From an uncultured Clostridia bacterium (GTDB lineage: Bacteria; Bacillota; Clostridia; Oscillospirales; Ruminococcaceae), in NCBI GenBank assembly GCA_947307175.1, contig CAMZIK010000010.1:1-44551 (forward strand): 44,551 bases of DNA, read 5' to 3'. The position numbers and the translations under genes are program-made. Under the pieces are notes generated by a model. It ran no database searches. It was not told where the DNA came from and saw only the letters and a program-made list of their open reading frames with translations. Below are positions 32,875-40,998 of this stretch, in pieces. Positions within the stretch are counted from its first letter, which is position 1. Every line of letters begins with the position of its first letter.

Positions 32875-33600
32875 ATGCCACGATTTTTTGTAAATAAACA
32901 ACAGATAACAGAAACAGCAGTTACTATTGAAAAACCTGACTCCGTACACATCGGAAGGAGCCTGAGAATGCGTATCGGTGATGAGATCATCGTCTGCTGC
33001 GAAGGTACGGAATACGTATGCAGCATTGGGAGCATCTCGGATGAAAGTGTTATCTGCAATATTATTTCCTCGGAAATCAGCAGAAATGAGCCAAATGTGA
33101 ATGTTACGCTCTTTCAGGCGGTGCCTAAAGGTGATAAGCTTGACACTATCGTTCAGAAAGCAGTCGAACTTGGGGTCACTAAGATATGCCCTGTTCTGAC
33201 TTCAAGATGCGTAGCAAGACCTGACAGAAAGAGCTTTGAAAAAAAGCTTGAACGTCTGAACAGGATAGCTCTTGAGGCAGCAAAACAGTCAGGGCGCGGG
33301 ATAGTTCCGCAGGTCACTGAACTGATAAGTTTTGAAGAAGCAGCAGATATGCTGGCAGAGAACGACTTCCCTATCATCTGCTATGAATGCGGCGGGATAA
33401 ATCTTTCACAAGCAGGTCTAAAGGCTGATTCAAGTATTGGTATCTTTATCGGCAGCGAAGGCGGATTTGAAAAATCAGAGGTTGAGCTTTGCGTTTCAAA
33501 GGGTGCGGTCGCTACAGGTCTTGGAAACCGTATCCTGCGCTGCGAAACAGCGCCTCTTGCTGCTCTGAGCATAGTTATGAACCTTACGGGAAACATGTAG
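32875..33600 (+). CDS. rsmE: 16S rRNA (uracil-1498-N3)-methyltransferase
   Basis: 241 residues. It methylates U1498 in the decoding centre of 16S rRNA with S-adenosylmethionine. An N-terminal PUA-like domain (about 1-70) is followed by a SPOUT trefoil-knot domain. Family motifs: LFQAVPKGDKLDTIVQKAVELGV, ALEAAKQSGRG.VP, FIGSEGGF, and LGNRILRCETAPLAAL, the last two forming the cofactor knot. GGAGG is 5 nt before the ATG at 32875; an in-frame GTG at 32863 precedes that site and is rejected. It is unusual only in standing apart from prmA, its common neighbour. Confidence 0.95.
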   Translation: MPRFFVNKQQITETAVTIEKPDSVHIGRSLRMRIGDEIIVCCEGTEYVCSIGSISDESVICNIISSEISRNEPNVNVTLFQAVPKGDKLDTIVQKAVELGVTKICPVLTSRCVARPDRKSFEKKLERLNRIALEAAKQSGRGIVPQVTELISFEEAADMLAENDFPIICYECGGINLSQAGLKADSSIGIFIGSEGGFEKSEVELCVSKGAVATGLGNRILRCETAPLAALSIVMNLTGNM

Positions 33601-33668
33601 TATTTAGTAAAACAAACCAAAAGGTTTTAAAAAATATATACAATTTGCAAGAAATGAACAAAAAGTGC

Positions 33669-33697
33669 TTGATTTTTTGCGGTGAATGTGTTATACT
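33669..33697 (+). promoter_or_regulatory. Promoter of the small acidic membrane protein gene
   Basis: TTGATT (33669-33674), 17-bp spacer, TATACT (33692-33697). Confidence 0.8.
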
Positions 33698-33746
33698 GTA
33701 TGTAATCTAATTAATTGTTAGAAATTAATTCAAAGGAGTGTTTATT

Positions 33747-33971
33747 ATGTCCACTATTTTCAAGATTCTCGCAGTTGTAGGTGCAGTTGCTGTTGCTGTT
33801 GCAGCTTTCCTGGCTTTCAAGAAGCACAAGGAGCTTGAGGACTACGATTACGAAGACCTCGATGATGATTTTGATGATTGCTGCGATTGCGCAGATTGCA
33901 CAACCACAGATGACGTTGAGGCTGACCTCGACAAGGTTGAGGACGCTGTTGAGGACGTTGACAAGGACTAA
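33747..33971 (+). CDS. Small membrane-anchored acidic protein with Cys cluster
   Basis: 74 residues. An Ala/Val-rich membrane helix (about 4-23) leads to a short basic KKHK stop-transfer segment, then a tail in which nearly half the residues are Asp or Glu. Midway sits CCDCADC, four cysteines within seven residues, a possible metal or disulfide site. By the positive-inside rule the tail should be cytoplasmic. AAAGGAG lies 8 nt before the ATG; a GTG at 33738 overlaps the site. Its own promoter and a strong terminator make it a separate, probably well expressed unit. I recognise no family. Confidence 0.75.
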   Translation: MSTIFKILAVVGAVAVAVAAFLAFKKHKELEDYDYEDLDDDFDDCCDCADCTTTDDVEADLDKVEDAVEDVDKD

Positions 33972-33988
33972 TTCCTATTGTCGATCAA

Positions 33989-34017
33989 AGGGCTCGCTTT
34001 TTGCGGGCTCTTTTTTT
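33989..34017 (+). terminator. Terminator of the small acidic protein gene
   Basis: A 9-bp stem (33989-33997 with 34003-34011, two G-T pairs) with a T-rich loop and seven Ts. Confidence 0.88.
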
Positions 34018-34044
34018 GCGCCTTTATGCAAAAATACTGCACAA

Positions 34045-34073
34045 CAAAAAGGCTTGCCAAAAGCAAGCCCTTT
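34045..34073 (-). terminator. Terminator of ptsH
   Basis: Minus strand GGGCTTGC/GCAAGCC stem (34069-34051) followed by TTTTTG. Confidence 0.85.
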
Positions 34074-34095
34074 ATTATCTGTCAATAACTCTTAA

Positions 34096-34368
34096 TTAGC
34101 GAGCGTCCTCAGCAAAACCGCTGTCTACAAGATCAACAAGACCCTTAACAGCATCTTCTTCGTCAGCACCGTCAGCAATGATCCTGATGGTAGTGCCGCC
34201 TACGATACCAAGAGAAAGGATACCCAGAAGGCTCTTTGCGTTAACTCTTCTCTCCTCTTTCTCGATCCAGATAGAAGACTTGAACTCGTTAGCTTTCTGG
34301 ATAAAGAAGGTTGCAGGACGAGCGTGAAGACCTACCTGATTCTGAACAACAACGTCTTTAACGAACAT
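34096..34368 (-). CDS. ptsH: Phosphocarrier protein HPr
   Basis: 90 residues. HPr carries phosphate from enzyme I to sugar-specific EII components. The active-site His15 is in VGLHARPAT and the regulatory Ser46 in NAKSLLGILSLGI, the HprK target in Firmicutes, so it could also act in CcpA-type catabolite repression. ptsI is not adjacent; in many Clostridia HPr is encoded alone as here. GGAGAG precedes the ATG, and a consensus-like promoter lies at 34454-34482. Some HPr-family paralogs (Crh) lack His15; this one has both sites and is a bona fide HPr. Confidence 0.95.
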   Translation of the reverse strand: MFVKDVVVQNQVGLHARPATFFIQKANEFKSSIWIEKEERRVNAKSLLGILSLGIVGGTTIRIIADGADEEDAVKGLVDLVDSGFAEDAR

Positions 34369-34662
34369 GATAATCTCTCCATTTCATTATTAACTTTTTT
34401 AATCTAAACACAACATTTACAGGTTAACATATCCCTTTCACCTGATATATTGTATTATACTCTCAAATTGGCGATTCGTCAACACAAAAATTAGACAAAC
34501 AGTATGTTTTTGCGATATTTTTGTAGTGTTTAACTATATTGAGTCAACTAAGAGGCTCTATTTTGTTACTCTTGTACAAAAATCAAGGCTTATAAAGTCA
34601 AAACGGACAAAAGTTCTTAACATCTTTGTCAACTCTACACAAAAAGTTCAGATTTTATTGAA
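34369..34662 (-). other. Intergenic region between trmD and ptsH
   Basis: It holds the ptsH promoter (34454-34482) and a leader of about 80 nt. The part from 34483 to 34662 is AT-rich. I see no clear terminator for trmD. Confidence 0.55.
34454..34482 (-). promoter_or_regulatory. Promoter of ptsH
   Basis: Minus strand: TTGACG (34482-34477), 17-bp spacer, TATAAT (34459-34454). Confidence 0.85.
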
Positions 34663-35388
34663 TCATACCCCTTTGTTTTTGTGTAATATTGCTAAATCTT
34701 CATCTGAAAGCTGTATTTTTTCAAGCAGCTCGGGACGTTTTTTCTGTGTAGTCAGCAGCGCCTGCTCATGCCGCCATTTCTGTATGTTTGCGTGATGACC
34801 GGAAAGCAGGACTTCAGGCACCTGTTTGTCGTGCCATATCTCCGGTCTGGTATACTGAGGATACTCCAGTAGCCCGTTATAATGGCTTTCGTCCTCGTAG
34901 CAGTCAGCTTTGGACAATGTTCCTTCAAGCATTCTCACGACGCTGTCCACCAGCACCAGCGCAGGAAGCTCTCCGCCTGTAAGCACATAGTCGCCGATAG
35001 ATATTTCCTCGTCAACTATCTCATCTATCACTCTTTCATCTACGCCCTCGTAATGACCGCAGAGGATAAATATATCATCAAGCTGTGAAAGCTCTTTTGC
35101 ACGCTGCTGGGTAAGCGTTTTTCCCTGCGGGGACATATAGATAACATGCGGTTTTCTGCCCTCGGTGACCGCCTTGAAACAGTTGTACACAGGTTCGCAC
35201 TGCATAAGCATTCCCTGGCGTTCACTATATGGGGTGTCGTCTACCCTGCGGTGCTTATCAAGCGTATAGTCTCTGATATTATGGCATTTTACCATGAAAA
35301 TGCCCTTGTCTCTTGCTCTGCCGACAATGCTCTGGGAAAGATAATTCTCAAGCATTTCGGGGAAAAGCGTTGCTATATCAATGTTCAT
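34663..35388 (-). CDS. trmD: tRNA (guanine-37-N1)-methyltransferase
   Basis: 241 residues. TrmD makes m1G37 next to the anticodon and prevents +1 frameshifting; its natural substrates include tRNA-Pro(GGG), also encoded in this window. SPOUT-knot motifs are complete: MSPQGKTLTQ, ILCGHYEGVDERVI, EISIGDYVLTGGELPA. The catalytic-side loop is unusual: the common YGGGxGM is YSERQGM here (DDTPYSERQGMLM). The C-terminal RPELLEKIQLSDED is normal. AAAGGA precedes the ATG at 35388. It follows the VOC gene by 20 nt, downstream of rimM. Confidence 0.96.
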   Translation of the reverse strand: MNIDIATLFPEMLENYLSQSIVGRARDKGIFMVKCHNIRDYTLDKHRRVDDTPYSERQGMLMQCEPVYNCFKAVTEGRKPHVIYMSPQGKTLTQQRAKELSQLDDIFILCGHYEGVDERVIDEIVDEEISIGDYVLTGGELPALVLVDSVVRMLEGTLSKADCYEDESHYNGLLEYPQYTRPEIWHDKQVPEVLLSGHHANIQKWRHEQALLTTQKKRPELLEKIQLSDEDLAILHKNKGV

Positions 35389-35408
35389 TTCAAAATTCCT
35401 TTATCGTT

Positions 35409-35792
35409 TTATACTGTAAGCTCTATCCTGTTGCCTTCGGCATCCTCGATACAGCTTTCATAATATCCGTCGCCTGTCGTTCTCGGTCCGCTGATGACTT
35501 TATAGCCGTCATTTTTAAGTATTTCTGTAAGACTGTCGACCTTTTCGGCGCTGCCGAGGCTGAAAGCAATATGAGCAAAGCCAAGCGAATCTGGCAGCTG
35601 CTTTTGCGAAACGGTGCCTTTGGACATTATCTCCAGTCTTGCGCCGTCGTCAAATGAGAGAAAGTAAGAACGGAAGCCTGTTTTTGTATTATGATACATC
35701 TTTCCCGATGAGGCGGAAAAGTATTTCTCAAAAAAGGCTCGTGCTGCTTCAAGGTCGGAACAGTACACCGCTGCATGCTCTATGCGTATCAT
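35409..35792 (-). CDS. VOC-family (glyoxalase/bleomycin-resistance fold) protein
   Basis: 127 residues with the two beta-alpha-beta-beta-beta modules of the vicinal-oxygen-chelate fold. Candidate metal ligands are His6 (RIEHAAVY), Glu54 (ARLEIM), His73 (FAHIAF) and Glu124 (RIELTV), the glyoxalase-I-like set. It may be a metal-dependent lyase or dioxygenase-like enzyme; the substrate cannot be told. Its ATG overlaps the rimM stop (ATGA), so it is translated from the rimM message, an unexpected partner between two tRNA/ribosome genes. Confidence 0.88.
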   Translation of the reverse strand: MIRIEHAAVYCSDLEAARAFFEKYFSASSGKMYHNTKTGFRSYFLSFDDGARLEIMSKGTVSQKQLPDSLGFAHIAFSLGSAEKVDSLTEILKNDGYKVISGPRTTGDGYYESCIEDAEGNRIELTV

Positions 35793-36310
35793 TCCCTGAC
35801 CTCCTCCGCGCCTTCAAACAGTCCTTCGAGAGGCGTGATGAGCATTACTCCGTTCTCGATGTCTGTTTGCTTTACAACGTCCTTGATCGCAGGGATATAA
35901 TACATTTTGCCGTCGGGAGCTTTTATATGGTACACATCGTTTGCTCCTGTCTGTGAAACATCGGTTATCGTGCCGTATTCCCTTCCCGAATCTGCATCTT
36001 TAACAGTAAGTCCGATAAGATCCTGTATAAAATATGAGCCTTCTTCAAGTTCGACATCGTCTCTGTCAAGATACAGGACACGGTTGCGCAGCTTATTGGC
36101 GTCATTTGCGGTATCCACGCCTTTTATCTTCATTACTACTATATTCTTTGCGACCCTTGCATGTTCAATTTCAACAGGTGTTCCGCTTTTATAGTAAAGC
36201 GTTTCAAGCTCGCAGAGCAGCTGCGGGTCATCACACCACGGCTGCACCTTGACTTCACCCTTTATGCCGAACACCGATACTATCTTTCCTGTTTCTATTA
36301 GCTTTTGCAT
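35789..36310 (-). CDS. rimM: 16S rRNA processing protein RimM
   Basis: 173 residues. RimM assists maturation of the 30S head, binding ribosomal protein S19. The N-terminal domain starts ETGKIVSVFGIKGEVKV, the signature of the family. The C-terminal PRC-barrel includes YFIQDLIGLTV, TGANDVYHIK and YYIPAIKDVV. AGGAG precedes the ATG at 36310. It leads a rimM-VOC-trmD operon from the promoter at 36366-36394. The usual upstream rpsP and KH-domain genes are absent here. Confidence 0.95.
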   Translation of the reverse strand: MQKLIETGKIVSVFGIKGEVKVQPWCDDPQLLCELETLYYKSGTPVEIEHARVAKNIVVMKIKGVDTANDANKLRNRVLYLDRDDVELEEGSYFIQDLIGLTVKDADSGREYGTITDVSQTGANDVYHIKAPDGKMYYIPAIKDVVKQTDIENGVMLITPLEGLFEGAEEVRE

Positions 36311-36335
36311 ATGATCGCTCCTATAATCCGAGATT

Positions 36336-36364
36336 CTTGCTCCTCACTTCTTGCTTCTTGCTTC
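36336..36364. repeat. Short CTTCTTG tandem repeat in the rimM leader
   Basis: About four imperfect 7-8-bp units (cttcttg and variants). On the transcribed strand they read as AGAAGCA/AGAAG purine-rich units within 30-55 nt of the rimM start. Confidence 0.6.
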
Positions 36365-36365
36365 T

Positions 36366-36394
36366 AATATAGCATACATTTGCACATATTTCAA
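36366..36394 (-). promoter_or_regulatory. Promoter of rimM-VOC-trmD
   Basis: Minus strand: TTGAAA (36394-36389), 17-bp spacer, TATATT (36371-36366). Confidence 0.75.
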
Positions 36395-36622
36395 GGGAGA
36401 AATTCGTCAAAGTTCACAAAAATTTTAATAATTACAAAACGGTTACGAAAATTGGCGCAAATCGGCGTTAAATTATACTTGAAATCACTTTAGAGGCTTG
36501 CTTTTAACAGAATATTCACACAAAGAACTGCTGAATGTGTTACAATTTGTAATATCTGATCAGACTTGCAGGCTGTTTGTCATTTTTCACAAACTTTTTT
36601 GCACATTTTTACTATATAGCAC

Positions 36623-36651
36623 TTGCAAAATGGTTTTTGTTTTGTTATAAT
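36623..36651 (+). promoter_or_regulatory. Promoter of the PucR-type regulator and possibly ftsEX
   Basis: TTGCAA (36623-36628), 17-bp spacer, TATAAT (36646-36651), leaving a leader of about 85 nt. Confidence 0.8.
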
Positions 36652-36743
36652 AGTGTTATGTTACAAAACTGTGCTGGTTTGTATATCTATCATTCAGCAA
36701 TTTAACAATACAAATATTAAAATGCAAGTAGAGGAGAAAAACT

Positions 36744-37829
36744 ATGTCAAACAGATTATTTCAGAGTGTTGTACACCAGATGCGTGATACCATTGATTGT
36801 GTGATCGGTGTTATTGACGAAACTGCTACTATCATTGCCTGTTCCGAACTCGCTCAGATCGGTACTACAAATGAATTCGTGTCTCTTGACTTAGGCGAAT
36901 CCCACGATGTCTTTGTACGTGACGGTTATACCTACAAGCCGTTCGGCGCTCATATGAAGCCGGACTATGCTGTTTTTGTTGAGGGTACAGACGAGGTGGC
37001 TGCAAAGTATGCAAGTATCCTTGCGATCACTCTTTCAAGCATCAAACAGTATTACGATGAGAAGTATGACAGAAACAACTTTATCAAAAATGTCGTGCTT
37101 GACAATGTTCTCCCAGGTGATGTTCACGTAAAGGCTCGTGAGCTTCATTTCAGCAGCGATATCTACCGTGTCGTTCTGCTTATAAGGATCGTTTCTTCAA
37201 ACGATGTTCCGGCTTATGATGTTATCCAGAACCTGTTCCCTGACAAGAACAAGGATTTTGTCTTCAACATCACTGAATCAGACATCGTTCTTGTTAAGGA
37301 AGTTTCAAGCGGTGTTGAATCAAAGGATCTTGAAAAGCTTGCCAGATCTATCTCGGATACTCTTTCAAGCGAGTTCTATACCCGTGTGAATGTCGGTATC
37401 GGTACGGTGATCCTTGGCGTGCGTGACCTTGCAAGAAGTTTCAAGGAAGCTCAGATCGCTCTTGAAGTCGGCAAGGTATTCGATACTGACAAGAATATCG
37501 TTTCATACGATAATCTCGGTATCGCAAGGCTTATCTATCACCTTCCTACTACACTTTGCGAAACTTTCCTCAGAGAAGTCTTCAAGAAGGGTTCGATAGA
37601 ATCTCTGGATCACGAAACTCTGTTCACTATCCAGAAGTTCTTTGAGAACAACCTCAACGTTTCAGAGACTTCAAGAAAACTTTTCGTACACAGAAATACT
37701 CTTGTGTACAGACTTGAAAAAATCAAAAAGCTGACGGGACTTGACCTCAGAGAGTTTGACCATGCTATCATCTTCAAGATAGCTCTTATGGTCAAGAAGT
37801 ATCTTGCCGCTAATCCGGTCAAGTTCTGA
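36744..37829 (+). CDS. PucR/CdaR-family transcriptional regulator
   Basis: 361 residues. The C-terminal ~60 residues are the PucR-type helix-turn-helix: FFENNLNVSETSRKLFVHRNTLVYRLEKIKKLTGLDLRE. Before it is a GGDEF-like-fold CdaR region (VNVGIGTVILGVRDLARSFKEAQIALEVG). The N-terminal ~140 residues include a PAS/GAF-like start (MRDTIDCVIGVIDETATIIACSELA), a possible ligand sensor. Relatives sense sugar diacids, purines or proline. GAGGAG precedes the ATG. The ftsE start lies 49 nt downstream with no terminator between, so the regulator may be co-transcribed with ftsEX; the effector is unknown. Confidence 0.88.
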   Translation: MSNRLFQSVVHQMRDTIDCVIGVIDETATIIACSELAQIGTTNEFVSLDLGESHDVFVRDGYTYKPFGAHMKPDYAVFVEGTDEVAAKYASILAITLSSIKQYYDEKYDRNNFIKNVVLDNVLPGDVHVKARELHFSSDIYRVVLLIRIVSSNDVPAYDVIQNLFPDKNKDFVFNITESDIVLVKEVSSGVESKDLEKLARSISDTLSSEFYTRVNVGIGTVILGVRDLARSFKEAQIALEVGKVFDTDKNIVSYDNLGIARLIYHLPTTLCETFLREVFKKGSIESLDHETLFTIQKFFENNLNVSETSRKLFVHRNTLVYRLEKIKKLTGLDLREFDHAIIFKIALMVKKYLAANPVKF

Positions 37830-37878
37830 TCTGACTATTTCATTTCCCTTCGGCGCTATTCTAAGGCGGTGTAAAAAT

Positions 37879-38562
37879 TTGGTAGAGTTCAGAGATGTGT
37901 CCGTTACATACTCAAGCGGAGTGGACGCATTAAACAAAGTCAATCTGAAGATCAACGACGGAGATTTTGCTTTTGTTGTAGGTCCTTCAGGTGCAGGTAA
38001 ATCCACCCTTATCAAACTGATACTTAAAGAGATAGATGCCTCAACTGGCACGGTATTGGTCAACGGATTCAACCTGAGAAAATTAAGAAGAAAGAAAGTT
38101 CCTGCGCTCAGACGTACCATCGGTGTCGTTTTCCAGGACTTCAGACTTATCCCGACAATGACGGTATATGAGAATATCGCTTTTGTACTGCGTGTTATCG
38201 ATGCACCTGCAAAGTATATCAGAAGCAGAGTTCCATATGTTATAAGCCTTGTCGGACTTTCAAAGAAAGCTAAGAGCTACCCTACCGAGCTTTCGGGCGG
38301 TGAGCAGCAGCGTGTGGCGCTGGCAAGAGCTCTTGTCAACGACCCGCAGCTTATTATTGCGGACGAGCCTACGGGTAATATAGATCCCGAACTCTCTTAT
38401 GAGATCGTCGAGCTTCTCAAAGGTATCAATGAATGCGGTACTACTATACTTATGGTAACTCATGAGCATGACCTCGTGCGTTACTTCGGAGGACGCATCA
38501 TCAATATCAACAAGGGAAGTATACAGTTCGACGAGGTAATAGGAGGTTCCAATGAAAATTAG
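37879..38562 (+). CDS. ftsE: Cell division ATP-binding protein FtsE
   Basis: About 227 residues from a TTG start. ABC ATPase motifs: Walker [11 protein letters not shown]-loop [17 protein letters not shown], signature [15 protein letters not shown], Walker [13 protein letters not shown], and the switch His in VTHEHD. With FtsX it forms the septal complex that transmits ATP hydrolysis to wall hydrolases outside. TTG at 37879 follows AAGGCGGTG and gives the normal FtsE start ([10 protein letters not shown]); the frame is open further upstream but that extension overlaps the regulator gene and is not FtsE-like. Its 3' end overlaps ftsX by 11 bases. Confidence 0.95.
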   Translation: MVEFRDVSVTYSSGVDALNKVNLKINDGDFAFVVGPSGAGKSTLIKLILKEIDASTGTVLVNGFNLRKLRRKKVPALRRTIGVVFQDFRLIPTMTVYENIAFVLRVIDAPAKYIRSRVPYVISLVGLSKKAKSYPTELSGGEQQRVALARALVNDPQLIIADEPTGNIDPELSYEIVELLKGINECGTTILMVTHEHDLVRYFGGRIININKGSIQFDEVIGGSNEN

Positions 38563-39460
38563 CAGTTTTAATTACCTGATTCGTCAGGGTTTCAAAGGAA
38601 TCTGGAAAAACAAAATGATGACATTCGCATCATTCTGTATCCTCCTCGTTTCACTTATCATGGTAGGCTTTGCAATACTGGTTTCTATTAACCTTGACAA
38701 GGTCATAGGCAATATCGAAGAAAAGAGCGAAGTCGTTGTTGTTGTCAAGGACGATGTCTCCAAAGATTCGATAAGCGACCTGCAGACTAAGATCGAGGAT
38801 ATTCCTAACGTCAGTGATCTCAGACTTTACAGCCGTGACGAAGCACTGAAAGATATGATGGACAAGATGACCGAGGCACAGAGAGATTATTTCTTGAAGT
38901 ATGTCGAGGACAATCCGCTTCCTGATGTTTTCAGGCTCAAGATCAAGGATATTCAGAAAATGAATGATACCACTGCTCAGATCGGCACTTTTGAAGGCGT
39001 TGAGTCGGTGCAGTCTCCTACGGAGTTTGCAGATATTCTTATCAGCTTCAGAAGGATTTTCTTCATCGTTGCTATCGCAATAGTTCTGGCACTTGTCCTG
39101 GTATCACTTATCATTATTTCAAATACTACAAGAGCAAGCGTTTTTGCAAGGCGCAAAGAGATCAATATCATGAAGTATGTCGGCGCTACCAACAGCTTCA
39201 TCAGAATTCCTTTCTTTATCGAAGGTATGGTGGTTGGTCTGCTCGCTTCGGGCTGTGCCCTGCTGATAACAAAATTCGCTTATGAGGGTGTTTACAACAT
39301 TCTGACCAGTGACTACAAACTGTTCGGTGTATTCGGTCTTAACAACATCTATTCGTTCGATTCGATGCTCCTGCCCGTTACGGTTTCGTATCTTGTAGCA
39401 GGTGCTTTTATAGGCGCTATCGGTACTTCGATAAGCACAGGAAAGCATTTGAAGGTTTAA
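38552..39460 (+). CDS. ftsX: Cell division membrane protein FtsX
   Basis: 302 residues, the usual size. One membrane helix near the N-terminus (about 25-47) is followed by an extracellular domain (about 50-170) containing the EEKSEVVVVVKDD and LPDVFRLKI segments, then three helices with a short cytoplasmic loop carrying RKEINIMKYVGAT, the coupling region conserved in FtsX. The external domain normally binds and activates a coiled-coil wall hydrolase; the next gene encodes exactly such a protein. GGAGG of its ribosome-binding site lies inside the ftsE C-terminus. Confidence 0.95.
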   Translation: MKISSFNYLIRQGFKGIWKNKMMTFASFCILLVSLIMVGFAILVSINLDKVIGNIEEKSEVVVVVKDDVSKDSISDLQTKIEDIPNVSDLRLYSRDEALKDMMDKMTEAQRDYFLKYVEDNPLPDVFRLKIKDIQKMNDTTAQIGTFEGVESVQSPTEFADILISFRRIFFIVAIAIVLALVLVSLIIISNTTRASVFARRKEINIMKYVGATNSFIRIPFFIEGMVVGLLASGCALLITKFAYEGVYNILTSDYKLFGVFGLNNIYSFDSMLLPVTVSYLVAGAFIGAIGTSISTGKHLKV

Positions 39461-39530
39461 TAACTATCAGGCGGCAGTTTGGGCATTTGCCTGATCTGCC
39501 CCTATTTTTTGTATATTTCGGAGGATCAAT

Positions 39531-40991
39531 GTGAGAAGAATTTCTTTTTTCAAAAGATGTATGGCTTGTGCGCTTTCTGTGACTATGTGTCTTTCCCTTA
39601 TGGTTTACAGCTCAGGCAGCGGCTCCAATGCAACGCAGGTCTCGGCTATAAGCGAAGAAGCACAGCAGAATGAAAACGAGATCTCTGAGGCTCAGAAACA
39701 GATCGAGGATCTGATGAAGCAGCAGACTGACCTCGATGACCAGATCAAAGCGACACAGGGCGACATAGACAAAGAAGAAGAAAACCAGAAAGCTATCACA
39801 AAGCAGATAGAGACTGTGCAGAAAACTATTCTGGCTCTCGAAAACTCTATAAAGGATCTTAACGGTCAGATCTCGGAACTTACGACTGACATAGAAAAAA
39901 GTGAGCTTGAGATCATTAAAAAGCGTGAAGAGATAGATACAGGTACGGAGGAGTTCAAAAAGAGACTTCGTGCTTTGTACATAGTCGGCGACGATTCGTA
40001 TTCGAGCCTTATCGCAGGAGCTACTGACTTCTACGATATGCTTATGAAAATGGAGCTTGTCAAGAGAGTTGCTGACCATGACAATAATATGATAGACAAT
40101 CTTATCTCGCTCATGACTCAGTTTGAAGCCGACAAGAAGGAACTTGAAGGCAAGAAAGCAAACCTTGAGGAGAACAAGAAAAAGCTCGAAGATCAGCAGA
40201 AAAATCATGAAGCTCAGCGTTCAAAGCTCCAGGAGCTTATGAATAAGAGCAAAGAGATCGTACAGAACCTTGAAAAGCAGAAAAAATACTACGAAGATAA
40301 CAAGCAGAATGTTCAGAAAAAACAGAACACCTTCGAGGAAGAACTGAAAAAGCTGTACGAAGAACGTAAGGCTATTCAGGAGAAGGAAGAACAGGAACGC
40401 CTCAGAAAAGAAGAAGAGGAACGCAAGAGGCAGGAGGAAGAAGAACGCAAGAGACAGGAAGAGGAAAGAAAACGTCAGCAGGAGGATCCTACTCCGACAC
40501 CTACGCCGACGCCAACTCCGACACCTACTCCGACTCCTACACCAACTCCTACTCCGACACCTACGCCAAGCGACGGAAAGCTGGCATGGCCGGTACCTGG
40601 ATTCTACGGTGTTTCTTCTGAGTTCGGTCCACGCTGGGGAACAAACCATAACGGTATAGACATCTGGTCCGCTGGTATCAACGGAGCAACTATCACCGCA
40701 GCAGCATCGGGTACAGTCATCCGTGTTGAAAACCTCTGCCCGCATAACTGGGGCAAAAACGGTTCGTGCGGCTGCGGCGGCGGATACGGAAGATACTGCA
40801 TCATTGACCACGGCAACGGATTGTGGACTTTGTACGGTCATCAGACTAACGTTAGCGTTAAGGTAGGACAGTATGTCAATACCGGCGACGTTATCGGACA
40901 GGTCGGTTCAACAGGCTGGTCAACAGGCGCTCACCTGCACTTTGAGGTAAGAGTCAACAACGTTGCAGTCAACCCAAGACTGTTCCTTTAA
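39531..40991 (+). CDS. Coiled-coil M23 peptidoglycan hydrolase (FtsEX partner, EnvC/PcsB-like)
   Basis: 486 residues from a GTG start placed 6 nt after CGGAGG; an ATG two bases earlier runs straight into TGA. A signal peptide (to about 37) is followed by a long coiled coil (about 45-320) ending in a highly charged Glu/Arg/Lys/Gln helix, then 13 consecutive Thr-Pro pairs. The M23 LytM domain (about 345-486) has His373 and Asp377 (HNGID) and HLHFE (His468, His470), the zinc ligands of an active endopeptidase, unlike degenerate EnvC proteins. A Cys/Gly-rich insert (CPHNWGKNGSCGCGGGYG) interrupts the domain. Position after ftsEX suggests that FtsX unlocks the coiled coil to release activity at the septum. 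Confidence 0.93.
   Translation: MRRISFFKRCMACALSVTMCLSLMVYSSGSGSNATQVSAISEEAQQNENEISEAQKQIEDLMKQQTDLDDQIKATQGDIDKEEENQKAITKQIETVQKTILALENSIKDLNGQISELTTDIEKSELEIIKKREEIDTGTEEFKKRLRALYIVGDDSYSSLIAGATDFYDMLMKMELVKRVADHDNNMIDNLISLMTQFEADKKELEGKKANLEENKKKLEDQQKNHEAQRSKLQELMNKSKEIVQNLEKQKKYYEDNKQNVQKKQNTFEEELKKLYEERKAIQEKEEQERLRKEEEERKRQEEEERKRQEEERKRQQEDPTPTPTPTPTPTPTPTPTPTPTPTPTPSDGKLAWPVPGFYGVSSEFGPRWGTNHNGIDIWSAGINGATITAAASGTVIRVENLCPHNWGKNGSCGCGGGYGRYCIIDHGNGLWTLYGHQTNVSVKVGQYVNTGDVIGQVGSTGWSTGAHLHFEVRVNNVAVNPRLFL
40489..40566 (+). repeat. Thr-Pro codon repeat
   Basis: Thirteen ACN-CCN codon pairs in a row. Synonymous bases vary, so the DNA is a degenerate 6-12-bp tandem repeat; it forms a stiff linker between coiled coil and peptidase. 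Confidence 0.9.
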
Positions 40992-40998
40992 GAAATAC

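Larger units (their letters stand above)
36311..36743. other. Divergent promoter region between rimM and the PucR-type regulator
   Basis: No gene. Bases 36336-36364 carry a short CTTCTTG-type tandem repeat in the rimM leader. The rimM promoter is at 36366-36394 and the regulator's promoter at 36623-36651. A second possible plus-strand promoter (TTGGCG, 16 bp, TATACT) lies near 36453-36480. The rest is AT-rich. Confidence 0.6.

Noticed and set aside
37804..37878. N-terminal extension of FtsE from TTG 37804
   Set aside because: It overlaps the regulator's coding end and the added residues do not resemble FtsE; TTG 37879 gives the standard start.
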